64,000 bases of DNA from Diplolepis rosae. Taxonomy: Eukaryota > Arthropoda > Insecta > Hymenoptera > Diplolepididae. The notes under the pieces were generated by a model. It was not told where the DNA came from and searched no databases. It worked only from the letters and a program-made list of their open reading frames with translations. Below are positions 47,707 through 58,744 of the stretch, one piece after another. The stretch spans positions 6,520,001 through 6,584,000 of the forward strand of contig JAPYXD010000308.1 in the NCBI GenBank assembly GCA_030998225.1. The letters are read 5' to 3'. Each line of letters opens with the position of its first letter. Position 1 is the stretch's first letter. Both the position numbers and the translations under genes were made by a program.

Positions 47707-48267
47707 TGAATTTGTGAAGTTTGACTCCTAATTCGAAATCAGCGACCTAAAAACCACCAAGATACCGAGTTTCATGTAAGTCTGATTGAATTTTGCAATT
47801 CCAATCGACCATATTAAATCTGCCATCTTGTATTTCAAAAGAAATTGAAAATTAATCAGGTGTTATCGACTCATTCACATCAAAACTTCACTGTCGCTAG
47901 ATTTCCGTTGGAAGCACATAGAAAAAAATCAAATTTTTAATTTTCCAAGCACAGAAACAATTTTTGCATAAAATTTATCAGTAAATACAATTTAATTCAA
48001 TAAATTTAATTGATATATACAATATAATTGACTGAATTTTTGTTACTTTAAGTAATAACGAATGATAATATATAATAATAGCATGTAATAGCAGAAATAA
48101 CTGTAAATAATAATATTTGCCAATCTGTAAAATTTGTTCATAATAATTAGATGAGTCAATAAAATTATTCGCATTATGAGAGTCCATATGCATTAATTCA
48201 AGACAATATTAAGATCTTTTTGGACGAAAAAAGTGCATTTCAATCCATTGTGCAACGTCTCTTCTTA

Positions 48268-48421
48268 CATATGAGCGGTTTGGTGCAAGAAAAACTTACT
48301 TGCATTTATAAAAATCATCTGATTTGCATTTTTTTTGAAAAAATTTACATAGAAAATAAACGGAAATTAGGTGACTTCTAAAAATGTAATTACGCTGTTC
48401 TTGCACCAAATCGTTCATATG
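48268..48421. repeat. Short foldback, about 154 bp
   Basis: Arms 48268-48291 and 48398-48421: CATATGAGCGGTTTGGTGCA against the complement of TGCACCAAATCGTTCATATG. Confidence 0.7.
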
Positions 48422-48479
48422 CGAAACATCAAGCTACCCTGACTTAGCTCAAAATGCATCTAACTTCCGAGATAGGAAT

Positions 48480-48556
48480 TCAACTCGAATAACTCACGCA
48501 TAGTGTTTGAGAAACGTTTCCAAAACGACGTGTGTAAGTTATTCGAGTTCAATTGG
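48480..48556. repeat. Hairpin with AACTCGAATAACT arms
   Basis: AACTCGAATAACTCACGC at 48481 pairs with GTGTAAGTTATTCGAGTT near 48530-48550. A third similar unit (GTGAGTTATTTGAGTT) follows at 48563. Confidence 0.65.
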
Positions 48557-48660
48557 AATCTCGTGAGTTATTTGAGTTTCTTCAGCACTAGTCAATTTTA
48601 CTTTACTTCTATCGAATGAAGTAGATAGATTATAAATAAAGGAAAATCAATGGAACGTAC

Positions 48661-49261
48661 CCGCTGCTTTTGGAGGTCGTGGAAACGAAACACGGTCCGG
48701 TTGTTTGCGTAGAGCAGGCGCAGTAAGCGCAAGCCAATCCCAATCTCCAGGCTGGCGAGGAGACGGATGATCACCGAGTCGCGTAGCAATATCAGTAACG
48801 CGAGGACGTGGTCGGGAACGCACTGCCCTGGCTAAGATTCGGAGTTCAGCTGCACTTTTCGACAGTAATTGCGGTGAGGTGCACAAATGTCTCAATGGTG
48901 CCGCATTCACTGGCTGATGCGGGGCACGTGCTGCGTGACGAGTTTGCAATTGCGCGGCACAAAGTCTGCGGGCGGCACGTGCCAGAGCTGATGTTCGTAG
49001 GTAGAATGCGGAACGAGTTTTCATTACTGGGCGTGGTGAACCTCCTCCACCACCTCCAGCTGCTCCAGCCCCACGTAAATCGACACCATGTGCACTTGCA
49101 TAATGTCTACTAAGATGGGCTTTTAACTTAAATTCTTTGCCACATGATGGAATGCTACATCGATGTGGCCTATGAGCTCCACTGATTCCTTTTCCTTCTT
49201 CATCAGATCCAGTTCCAGCTCTTTTGCGCTCCAAGTCCACATCGTCAATTCTCGATGGAAT
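48661..49261 (-). CDS. MTA1-like: MTA1-like protein, exon with C2H2 finger and MTA R1 region
   Basis: A 601-base exon from acceptor GTTCTAG to donor GCGG|GTACGT, entering in phase 0 and leaving in phase 1. It starts IPSRIDDVDLERKRAG, continuing the GGLK end of the GATA-finger exon. A C2H2 finger follows (CSIPSC...H....H in HRCSIPSCGKEFKLKAHLSRH). A poly-Gly stretch comes next, then the MTA R1 region PVMKTRSAFYLRTSALARAA, equivalent to the MKTRQAFYLHTTKLTRIARR region of vertebrate MTA1 that helps bind RBBP4. The remainder is Arg/Pro-rich (RPRPRVTDIATRLGDHPSPR) and matches the basic linker of the family. The exon is GC-rich in a strongly AT-rich intron setting, as expected of constrained coding sequence. 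Confidence 0.92.
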
Positions 49262-49476
49262 CTAGAACGATGGAATTGAAAATAAGAAACTGACTAGACT
49301 ATATCCTATTAAATGAAAAATATGTATTAATAGAGAGACAGAAAGCGGTAATAGAAAAAAAGGTCGGGCTAGAATTCACGTAGATACATTGCCCTGAATC
49401 TGCGAAAAATATACTGAAATGAGATAAGGTATACTAAGAATATTTTTACGACTTTTTGTTTGGACTTTAAACCTTG
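49262..49476 (-). other. MTA intron segment
   Basis: First part of the sequence upstream of the C2H2 exon on the minus strand. AT-rich and without recognised features. Confidence 0.5.
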
Positions 49477-49848
49477 TTTAAGGGCATGTGATACTATACT
49501 TGGAAAAGTAGGAGGTTCATGTGGGCAATTTGGTCCAGTTTCTACATGTTTGTGTCTAGAACACATAAAATTTTCTTTTTGAAATTTGGAAAATGGAAGA
49601 GAAGATAAAAAACGGACGTAGATAGACTACTTTTGCTTTTGACAATGATAAAAAAAATTCTGATATATTTTGCTAAGATTGAGCTTTTTTCAATATCAAA
49701 ACCAAAAGTAGTCTATCTACGTCCGTTTTTATCTTCTCTACCATTTCCTAAATTTTGAAAAGAAAATTTTATGTATTTTAGAAGCAAACATGTAGAAACC
49801 TAAAATTAATAATATTTGATCATTTTCTAAGTATCACATACCCTTAAG
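49477..49848. mobile_element. Foldback MITE of about 370 bp
   Basis: Arms 49477-49655 and 49680-49848 are inverted copies along their full length (GGACGTAGATAGACTACTTT at 49614 and its complement near 49703; TTTCTACATGTTTG near 49539). Ends read TTTAAGGGCATGTGATAC and GTATCACATACCCTTAAG. A TTA/TAA at each end could be the 3-base target duplication of Harbinger-type MITEs. Confidence 0.85.
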
Positions 49849-49929
49849 CTCACGTTCTTAAGTAAATCTGATTTTTCAGCCAATTAATCGCTCCTTTCGG
49901 CCTCCTTGCCTTTGAAGACCAATAATATT

Positions 49930-50560
49930 TATATTTTCATAAAATATGTCCACGTATTATATGGATGGCCCCTTAGGCAAACCTTCTCCTGAATTAAACC
50001 AATTTCGAAACTTGAATGACAACACATGGAGCTATGATGTTCTTAAATCAATATTTTTAGACCAACATCCTGGTCCTATTAGAGCAATTCTCGTGATGTC
50101 TTAGGTTAATAATCTAACACTTTTCGCGAATTTAGCTGATAAGGTGTTTGAGGCGTTTAACCCTTCTGGATTTCTAACTTCTGCAATTGCTTCACTCGGT
50201 TCGGCAACTTCAAATGCAGCCAACGCTTGTGCTGTGTCTTCTACCAATTCGATCGCCATTGTTGTTGATCAATTGGCTGAACAAGTGAAAAAGCTCTCCA
50301 AATAGCTCAAACAGTCTGAGCAGCGGCACGACAGTAGATGTAATACATCAAAATCCTGTGATTTTCATGTCAATCCGGTACGCGTTACCACAGTAAATAT
50401 TTTAATAAAAAGAGCAAGCTCAATTTTTATCATCATAAATATCGCGAGAATGCGCATAAATATGAAGAAACATGATCGTGGAAGCAAAAAGTCTTGACTC
50501 AGGAAAATTAAATAAGCCTTATTGTGAGAAGACTCTCGATTTAGGTGGTAGTAAATCCCG
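49930..50560 (+). pseudogene. gag-like remnant of an LTR retrotransposon
   Basis: Reading across frames gives a block with NPSGF, then SNAANACAVSS-like sequence, IAIVVDQLAEQVKKLSK, a basic Arg/His/Cys-poor stretch and NFYHHKYRENAH, a pattern seen in gag proteins of insect Ty3/gypsy elements just before the nucleocapsid. Stops interrupt it (for example at 50102 and 50303). No LTRs or pol sequence are attached. Lies in an MTA intron, opposite to the gene. Confidence 0.5.
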
Positions 50561-51169
50561 CCTAAACATGCGAAAAATATGCACTGAGTAAAATAATACT
50601 AAGAAAGCTGAAATTTGGAAAAGTGATAGTTGACTTTAACAGTTTTACGAAAAAAATAGTTCGCTAAGTTTTTCTCAGCGAACAATTTTTTTCGTGTAAC
50701 CGTTACAAACAACTATTCCTTTACGAAGTTTCGTCTTTCTTGGTTTCCCATATCTATTAATATTTATTAATAAGACCAGCGTTGCCATTGCTACTGATTT
50801 ATCAGGAGTTCTACTGATTTTTGAGAGTGGCTACTGATATACTGATTTTCTTTAAAGTCTCCTGATTTTTTTTCGGCACTTGAGCAAAGTGCACAGGAGC
50901 CTATAGAGGATTGTTTGCGAAAAATTTTATATTGGAGTTGGTAAAAAAAATTAGTAATCTTATAGTTTTATACTTTCAAATTTTCTTAGATACAGGACAG
51001 AATAATGTCTCATCGTGGGTGCTCATCGTAGCCTGTTGGACTAAAAATTGGTCTGTTAAGCTATAGTTAAATATTTTTTTTTTTTTGGATCAAAATTAAA
51101 ATAATGGATGTTGCAGTAGCCGGGCTACTACATTCAATTGTAAGACGCCGATTCAATTATCTTTAAAAA
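50561..51169. other. AT-rich intron sequence
   Basis: No gene. A short patch with repeated CTACTGATTT/TACTGAT words lies at 50788-50870. Confidence 0.4.
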
Positions 51170-51171
51170 TT

Positions 51172-51955
51172 TTGCATTGCTTTCAGAAATACAAAACCCA
51201 GGGGGAAAGTAGGGACGTTACAGTTACAGTCCAAATGATCGTTCTCGTATGGAATCCTACTGGGAGTGCCCCGTCGCCTTGTCATGTCTTTCCCAAATCA
51301 GAAGGGGAAGGCTGCTGTGAGCCTAGCTCTGCTAAGGTTATCTTTCATGCGGGATCAGGAGCTAGCACCTTTCGGGACCTTGATCAAGAAGTGCGTATTG
51401 AATACAGGCGTCAGTCTGTGTTGTCTTTAGCGAGTCCGGTCCATCCATGTATTCTGAGACTAGCTGAGCGGAGGTCGGGCCCGAGAGAACTGGGGTAGGA
51501 CTACGGTCCAAGGGTGCCCCCGTTCCCAACTATTCCGACTCGCTCCTCTACGCAGGATGCGTTGGTGAAACGATTTATAGAAAACCAGAAAAAATCTTTG
51601 GGGAAAAAGGAATGTACCGCTCTTTCTGGGAACCTGGGGGAAGGGGGGGGGGGGCATCCTCCAGCTCCTAAAAGAGCAAAGTGAAAAAATGGAGAGGTTA
51701 GGCATGGCCTTAAAAGTCATTCAAGACAATATATCGAGGAATACCCCAGTTGCCGTCAAAATCGAGTGTTGGAAAGGCTGCCAATGTTTTTGCAGCCTCC
51801 TTATTACTCGTAAGTGTCTGGTTCGAGGCAGGGTGGAGATTCAGAAGAGGCTGGAATCCCACCCCGCCTCGAGGATAATGGAAATTTTCCGGAAACCCAC
51901 GTCGGCGACTGTGTGTGATATTCCCAAAACACAATCCAAAGAAGAGAGGTGGTGA
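51172..51955 (+). pseudogene. LINE ORF1-like region, copy B
   Basis: Several frames hold ORF1-like sequence: Ser/Pro-rich N-terminal parts, KRFIENQKKSLGKKE, ALSGN, and finally a longer run MERLGMALKVIQDNISRNTP (51689-51955). This resembles the structural (gag-like) proteins of R1-clade elements. A G-run at about 51640-51653 and several shifts break the frame. The zinc knuckles expected at the ORF1 C-terminus were not seen. Confidence 0.5.
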
Positions 51956-52058
51956 GCATGTTCTCCTTGCGAGGAAGGGAGTTTCAAAAAGGAAAATGGC
52001 AGCTTATCGCCCTGAACGCGACGGTCGTCGGGAGCCAGGCTTCTAAAGAGGAGAAGGA

Positions 52059-52568
52059 ATGGAATTTGGTAAAAAAAAGGTAAAAACGAAAATGAAAAAG
52101 AAGAATAACAAAGTGCAAGAACTGGCGCAGAAGGCACAGGATAAGAAGGAGATGGTCGCTAGGAATGACCTGATTGTGTTGAATCGGGGCAGGGATTTTA
52201 CGTTCAGACGAGGAGCGGGGGGGGGGGGGTCGATTATTGACCTCACGATTGCCGCGCCCCGTCTTGCCTCAAGGATAGGTGACTGGTGCGTCCTCAAGGT
52301 AATAACCTTGAGTGACCACCAGTGCACTGAGTTTAGCATCCAGGAACGGAGTCACTCAGTGAATACGGGAAGGGGCGGAAAGGTGAAGAGCCCCTCCTGG
52401 TATACAGAACGACTCAGCAAAGACAAGCTTCGTGAACATCTTGAAGAAACCAGTCTCATAGATGAGCTTGGTTGGGGAGGGTCTGCTGGGTCGTTGGAGG
52501 ACACTGTGGTGGACATCGCCACTAAAGCAAGAAGAGGAACTGTAAGCGTAAGGGATTCTGCGCGTTGA
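52059..52568 (+). pseudogene. LINE ORF2 endonuclease C-terminus and linker, copy B
   Basis: After a Lys-rich start the frame reads NDLIVLNRGRDFTFRRG, a Gly run encoded by a G-homopolymer (52207-52229), and then SIIDLTIAAPRLASRIGDW and VITLSDHQCTEF, the end of an AP-type (EEP) endonuclease with the catalytic SDH motif. The linker (SWYTERLSKDKLREHLEETS) follows. At about 52480 the sequence jumps to RT sequence (VVDIATKARRG), missing the RT fingers region that copy A retains. Confidence 0.8.
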
Positions 52569-52620
52569 TCAGCATTGACATACGCAATGCGAAGGCGACA
52601 AGTGGTCTATCAAAGAAGAG

Positions 52621-53274
52621 ATGACATGTGGCGCTCCTCAAGGGTCACGGGTGGGTCTACTCGTTTGGAACGTCATGTATGACGATTTCCTGCGCATGGA
52701 CCTAGCTGCTGGGACGAGCATCATCGGCATCGCGGATGACGCACTTGTCGTGTGCGCCGCTGACAACGTCAGAATCCTGGAGCTGTGGATCAATGATAGT
52801 CTGTGGCGGGCAAAGCGTTGGTTGGATAGCAGATGCCTGAAAATGGCCCCTGAAAAGATCGAGGCTTTGCTGGTCACGGACAGGAGATCCTTCAAATACC
52901 CGAAGATCGTTCTCGGGGAACATGAAATAGAGTGGAAAAAGAGCATTAAGTACCTGGGAGTGCAGTTGGATCGAAGACTTAGCTTCGGCGAACACCTGCA
53001 GATCGCGACTGCCAAAGCCATCCAATGTGTGGCCGCCCTGACTCGGCTCATGCTCAACATTGGTGGACCCAGGGAAGCTAAGAGAAGGCTGGTGGCGAGC
53101 GTGGTAAACTCGAAGCTGCTTTATGCAGCTCCGATCTGGACAAGTGCCCTTAACAACCATGCTATCCTGAAGAAGCTGTTCTCGGCACAGAGGTGTGGTG
53201 ATGAGAATTGTCTCAGCATACCGAACTGTGTCGACGAGTGCTGTGCTGGTCCTGGCGAGCGTCCCGCCAATTGA
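52621..53274 (+). pseudogene. LINE reverse transcriptase palm/thumb, copy B
   Basis: 217 codons from MTCGAPQGSRVGLLVWN through GIADDALVV and KYLGVQLDRRLSF. It differs from copy A at only a handful of residues (Gly/Asp near the start, Leu/Pro, Arg/Met, Asn/Lys). It ends at the same TGA, and the true continuation is again in another frame with a TAA directly after PPID. These shared defects show common descent from a defective source. The opposite-strand frames here are by-products. Confidence 0.88.
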
Positions 53275-53640
53275 CTAATTAGCAGAGGAAAGGAAAGAGA
53301 CCTTTCAGCTCCGCAAGGAGCTCACCTGCTTAACAAACCTGCAGGAAATCTCTCGCGCGAAGGAGGCCATCCGCAAGGATGGAAGGCGCAGACTAGTCGA
53401 GAAATGGCAGACGAGATGGCATGGTGACCAATCCGGGAGATGGTCACACCGTCTGATCCCGGAGCTCACCACCTGGCTGGATGGAAAGCATGGTCAAGTC
53501 GGCTTTTACCTGGCGCAAGCGCTTTCGTGCTATGGTTGCTTTAATGCGTACCTGAAGCGCTTCAAGAAAAGAGACGATGAGTCGTGTCGCTACTGTGGAT
53601 CCCTTGTGGAAAATGCAGAGCACACAGAGCCAGTAGAAAT
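53275..53640 (+). pseudogene. LINE ORF2 C-terminal region with zinc knuckle, copy B
   Basis: LAEERKETFQL at the start, then a region absent from copy A (RLIPELTTWLDGKHGQVGFY), and the start of the CCHC knuckle (CRYCGSLVENAEH). After AEHTE the sequence departs from copy A, so the last cysteine is lost. Confidence 0.7.
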
Positions 53641-53719
53641 TACATCGGGGCCTGCACCCGCGGTCCTGCGTCTTCGGCGGACTTGGCTGTCCGCGTCGAC
53701 CGGGGGAGGAAAAAAAAAA

Positions 53720-54332
53720 GGAATGTGCATGGCGATTATTGCAAAATTATCATTTGTCATTTCCCTTAAACTATCTATTAAAGGAGAGAATCACGACCCG
53801 TAAAAGGGCAGAGGGTTCACATACAAAAAAGAATCTAAAGTCGTAAGAGGCAAGGGGAACATTTTGACTCTGCTGGTTATCAAGCCCAGGACCTGTTAAT
53901 TACAAGCCGAATACTCCATCTTCAGAGCTACGAGTTTCTCCTAACTTTTTCTATAGGAGTCATCTATCATAAATAGTAAAAACGCGAGTCAGGTAGTCAT
54001 AGGGAGAGCAAGAGAACGGGCGAGCGAAACACGAGGAGACATAAGAGTGTCTCTTTCCAAACGATTATCTGTTGTCTGTCGGCATACATAGACACACATG
54101 TGAGAATGCATCAAAATGTGTATACGCGTGTGCTTGTAAATTTCATTATAATCTTATGTAGCCTAGTCCAATTGATTTCCTATAATTTATTTTTGATTTT
54201 TAAAAATTGTATAATATACTTTCTGGAGTTAAAATTATAGAAAAGAGAAATATAATAAAAATTCCATGAGATTTTAACTATATTTTATAGATACTTTTTC
54301 TCGGGGCCAGACTTTTCGAAATTGTTTCATAC
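53720..54332 (-). other. MTA intron segment after the GATA-finger exon
   Basis: AT-rich with a GC-richer part (53800-54060). Begins on the minus strand with donor GTATGA at 54332. Nothing else recognised. Confidence 0.45.
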
Positions 54333-54752
54333 CTTGAGACCACCATATTTTTTCCAGTAAAACCAACAGGATTGACAAAGGCGACATTGCATATGTGAAG
54401 GTCCCCAAGCGTACCATTGTGGACTCTGCATGTTTTGACAACTTTCGCAAGATTTTCCACCAACTCCTACCATTATCATTCCGCCATCGCTACCTATGTT
54501 GCCATTGCTGCTGCCATTCAGAATATTTGCCATTTTACCGTTGCTATTGTTATTAATGTTTCCAATAGGAGTGATTGTGGTGGATGAAGGCGTGGTTGTC
54601 GCGGCAGGAGTTTTATTGTAGTTTGGTATGTAGACTTGCTTCAATTTACTTTCGGCTTCAACAGCCTTCACTCTTTTCTGCTGAACGTAGCGATCTGTAG
54701 TTTTCCACATATAATAGTATTCAATAACGTTCTTTAACGTTTTCCAAGGCAA
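54333..54752 (-). CDS. MTA1-like: MTA1-like protein, exon with end of SANT domain and GATA-type zinc finger
   Basis: A 420-base exon (140 codons, phase 0 at both ends) between acceptor TTTTACAG and donor AAG|GTATGA. It begins [20 protein letters not shown] and RYVQQKR, the C-terminal part of the MTA SANT domain, then [13 protein letters not shown], highly conserved in the family. A Thr/Asn/Gly-rich linker of about 50 residues follows. A GATA-type zinc finger comes last (C-x2-C-x17-C-x2-C: CESC ... CRLC) with [13 protein letters not shown] and WKKYGG. In NuRD the ELM2-SANT unit recruits HDAC1, and the GATA finger is part of the conserved core. The first codon is TTG, so this is an internal exon and not a start. 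Upstream exons were not found in the window. Confidence 0.95.
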
Positions 54753-55856
54753 CTGTAAAACGAGGAAAATTGTTTACCAATTTACAATAGTTTCTGAAGG
54801 TTTAATTATCTGAATTTGGAAAATCAAAAATCAAAAAATAATGAAATCATAGGGTTGGACATTTAAATTTCTAGACAGATCAGAAACTTGTAAGAAAATC
54901 CAAAACAGGTTTCTCCTTAAGTTTCAAACGAGTGACATAAAATTTTTGTTTCAAAGTTCATAAATTTTCCGATAAATGATTATAAATCTGTAATATTATG
55001 TATAGAAATTAGACTGAACATTTTCAAGAATAATTTTAAAACCTAATATAAGTTTCCTATTTACAAACATTCTCTTAATTAAAGAATTTGACAATTAAAA
55101 TTCGAGACGTAGCAGGATAATCATGTAAAATCTACCCCTGCACATACTAGGCTGAAATTACTGTAATAAATTCGCACCCATATAATATGAAATCCTACTA
55201 AATATTAACTCTTAATTATAATTCGTTTTCATGTTATGGAGGGGAAAAGCAAAATCGAAAATGTGCTTCTTCTGGAAACATTTTTGCCAATTTCAGTGAA
55301 AAAAAAAATGTTGTTCCTTGTTACTTGAGTAAGTAATATAAAAAAATTGAAAAAGTGTTTAGACCAGAAATGAACAATCAATATTGTAGCATATTGGGTA
55401 ATAAATGAGTGAATCATGCAATTATAGATAAGTGTGAAGTTTGCTGTACGAGTTGCAAGAAAGTGCTGCAAACTTGACATGAGTTAAAATTGCATGATTA
55501 CATGTTGCACATGATATTTTTTATAATAAATGTAAGAAATATGCCACTTATCATGCGTATAGAGCGTGCAAGAAAAGATTCAATGGAAAATTATTTTTGA
55601 CTTATGAATGTTAAAAGCGATTCAATAAATTCTATAACTCAAATCAATGTCCAATGGTTTCTGTTTATCAAAATAACAAACTTTTGAAGTTTACCATGGA
55701 GGTGCGTGGGAAATTGTAGGAAATGTACTGTTTCGCTATAAGTGTAAATGTGTAACAGTGGTGGAAATTATTGTTTATAACACATGCATGAAATCTATCA
55801 ATTTTCGCGCATGTAGGGTGTACTGAAAATTAACGCTTCCAGGTCGAGGCAGCAAT

Positions 55857-55950
55857 AATGTATTGTGCAATTAGGGGAAAAAAGTTTATTCTGCGAGTGG
55901 CATTAAACTTCAAACTCGCAAAATAAATTTTTTTACCGTATTGCACATTT
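55857..55950. repeat. Hairpin, about 94 bp
   Basis: AATGTATTGTGCAATTAGGG with TTTATTCTGCGAGT pairs with ACTCGCAAAATAAA and CGTATTGCACATT. The loop is GGCATTAAACTTCAA. Confidence 0.7.
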
Positions 55951-58700
55951 TTTCCTGCTGGGTTGTGTATGTGTGTGTGAAAATTGGATTTTTTTTGTAA
56001 CCCAGGTGGCACTAAAATGCACTTTATGACCCACTAGTAGGAAAATAATATTTTCACAACGACCCTACTGAAAGTATTTCGATCTGCAATTTTTTATTAG
56101 AAGAGTTAAATAGAGTTTAAAGGATACTGGAATGGAGCAGCGGTCACTTTAAAAAAGTAATAATACTCAAAAACGTTTTGCGATTTCAGACAGATACTTT
56201 AGACGTGCAAGATACTAAATATCGCGATGCATTTTTCATGTAAACTAACTATTTAATAATATGAAAATAAGTTCTTAATTTTTTCTTTTTCTAACCATAG
56301 GGCTTGCATTATTTAGTTTGCAATATATGTTTTATAAAAGAAGCTAAAAATATTTTTGTAATAATATAAATGTTGCAACACAAAAACATCACATCAAAAA
56401 TATTTCTTATAAATTTGAAAAATTGTGTGGGTGAAGTAAAACTTTGCACATCGGAAAAAGTGGCGCACATTTGATAAATAAAACGGTGTGCGTTAGAAAA
56501 TAGACAACATCAAACTAAACATCATATTTTTGCAGAGTGAAACATGACATTTATAACCTACTTGGATAGTATGAACATACTTTTTAGAAATTGATATTGG
56601 CCAAGACAATCTAAAAAAACACTTTTTCAATTATTTAAACCTTAATACTTAGTAGAATATTAAAACATAATTGTGCGAATTTATGGCAGTAATTTTAAAG
56701 TGATACGTGTAAGGGCAGATTTTACATGCTTATCTTGCTAGACCTTTTAATATGTAAAGACGACTCAGTTCAAAGTACAAGATTTTGGGCCATTAGAAAA
56801 ATACACCCATTTCATTATCAAAATAGAGACATGTTTCAATAGGTAGAAGACGTTCCAATAGTAGGTTGTCTAAACTTTGAGCTTTCAAAAATGCTTTTGT
56901 CACGGGATTTTTCGACATGTTTGAGGGGTTGCTGACTAGAAATATTCTAATATTGAGCTGTTTGAACAACCTACTTCCACATTTTATCACAAAGGTTATT
57001 TGTTTACTAAATTTCAGCTTTTTAAAGATGATTTCATTCCATGATTTTTTTTTATTACAAATTTGCAGGGGTGCAGAGCTTAGGTGTCCTATGACATATA
57101 AAATCTTGAAATTTTAGTTCAAATTGAAGATTAGGGTTCAAGAATATTGAGAAAATTTTGCAAGGAAAGTTGTATGCTAATTGAATAGAAATAATAAAAA
57201 TCTAAGCCATTGTATCACTTATAAATTTTAGCTTATCTCAATTTTTGTTTTTAAATGCATGTCTACAAAAAATGAGGAATCACGTTGAAAATATGTGAAA
57301 TTAAAAAAAAAGGCAGTGAAGAAAGTTTTTTTTTTTATTAATTGTATAATTACATACATGAATTGATTTGCAAAAAAGAATTAAATTAAGATACTCAGAA
57401 TGACAACTAGATGAAACTGAAAAATAAAATTTTACATGTAGGATAAAAAAACTTTTTGTTTTATTAAGAAATTAAATACTGTACGAAAATTATAAAAGCA
57501 AGTAGTTTTTATAAGCTATATTTCCAAGATTTAGGTCATTCAGATTAGAAGAGAGAAAAAATGAAAAGATTCACTTAGTTGTCATTTTTAGTTATTTCAG
57601 AATGCATATTTCCATGCTTTAAATCCAAGAAAATCTTTTAAAATGTTTTAAAATGGTCTTCTTTCTTCAAAAGATACCACACGTGGCAGAAAACAGAAAT
57701 TTAATACTTCTTTTCATTTCTGAGTAGAAGGAAAGTAGAAACAGACTCTATTTAATTGTCATTCTCAATTATTTTAAACAACCATTAACACCGGCTCTAT
57801 TTAATGTCTGATGTGTCTGTGTTAGATCCTTCGCGGGCTTTACCCAGTTGTTATACTCATTTCTTCACAAGCATCTCAACATTGACAATGCTTTTCAGCA
57901 AAATTTTTTTTTTTTTTTTTTTTTTAAACATGTTTTCATTTCTATTAACTATTTATTATACTAATACTTGGTTACTATTTCAACTATTACTATGAACTAC
58001 TTGAAACTGTAAAAAAAAACGATTTTTGAAAAAATTGGGCTTTACCTAGTTGACATTCTTAGTGCCTCAATTATAAACATGCATGAGTAGATAAATCTTC
58101 CTTAATGTTTTCATTTACTTTCAAAATTTTTTACATGATCTCATTTTGCATAGACAAGCGTTCACAAAAGAAACAAGTCGGTAACCTTATTCAACTTTAT
58201 AAAAACAATAATTGGGCTCACCTATGCTCAAAATAATTGTAATTCATCGCAGAAATAATGGGTAAATTGAGAGAATTACTAAAGTAGGTGTACAGGTAGC
58301 ATACCGTAGAGACATATCGCAAAGAGAATTTGAAATTGTAAAGAATGCATTGGTCATCCGAAGTATGAAATAGAACTAGATGTAAAAAACGGTATATTTT
58401 AAAAATTAAGTCAAGGCTTGACTTAGTTTCTGATAATGCATGTGGATGTAAGAGGAGGCATTAAAAGGTTCACATTTTCCAATAATATTATGGTTGTTTA
58501 AGGAGGAACAGTAGGGCAAAAAAACGTCTGTGGACTAATTCATTTACCGAAGACAAATCTTATTAGATTTGAATGTTTTTTTATATTATAAATTGAAGCT
58601 AATGGATTTCTGTTGTCACCCTCCATGGTTAATTCTTAGAAAGATTTGATAGCGGTCAGTGAAGGCAAAAAAAGGGAAAGACAAGTTGTTGCGTTGTCAA

Positions 58701-58744
58701 GAGCGACGTTTCGTTAGCATGGGTTTGTCAACCTCATCAGGCTT
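58701..58744 (-). ncRNA. Hammerhead-ribozyme-like motif
   Basis: On the minus strand the order is CTGATGAG, a possible weak stem II (GTTGAC..GCTAAC), then CGAAACGTC, the spacing and core of a type I hammerhead. The stem is only about four pairs, so it may be a relic. The CTGATGAG...CGAAACGTC pattern is common in animal repeats linked to Penelope-like elements. An A-run follows at 58755-58772 on the plus strand. Confidence 0.4.

Larger units (their letters stand above)
47707..48660. other. MTA intron sequence with two hairpins
   Basis: 47710-47850 contains a piece of a dispersed repeat (TAATTCGAAATCAGCGACCT). 48268-48421 and 48480-48556 are hairpins. The rest is AT-rich. Confidence 0.45.
51170..53719 (+). 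mobile_element. R1-like LINE, copy B, with ORF1 and internally deleted ORF2
   Basis: Longer than copy A: it keeps a degraded ORF1-like region, the end of the endonuclease, the RT palm and thumb, and the zinc-knuckle region, and ends near an A-run at 53710-53719. It runs opposite to MTA in the 5.1-kb intron. From 52502 it matches copy A almost base for base, apart from a deletion of about 90 bases near 52591. Confidence 0.85.

Noticed and set aside
57905..57926. T-run as tail of a minus-strand retroposon
   Set aside because: No retroposon body or target duplication could be recognised next to it; simple homopolymers are frequent here.
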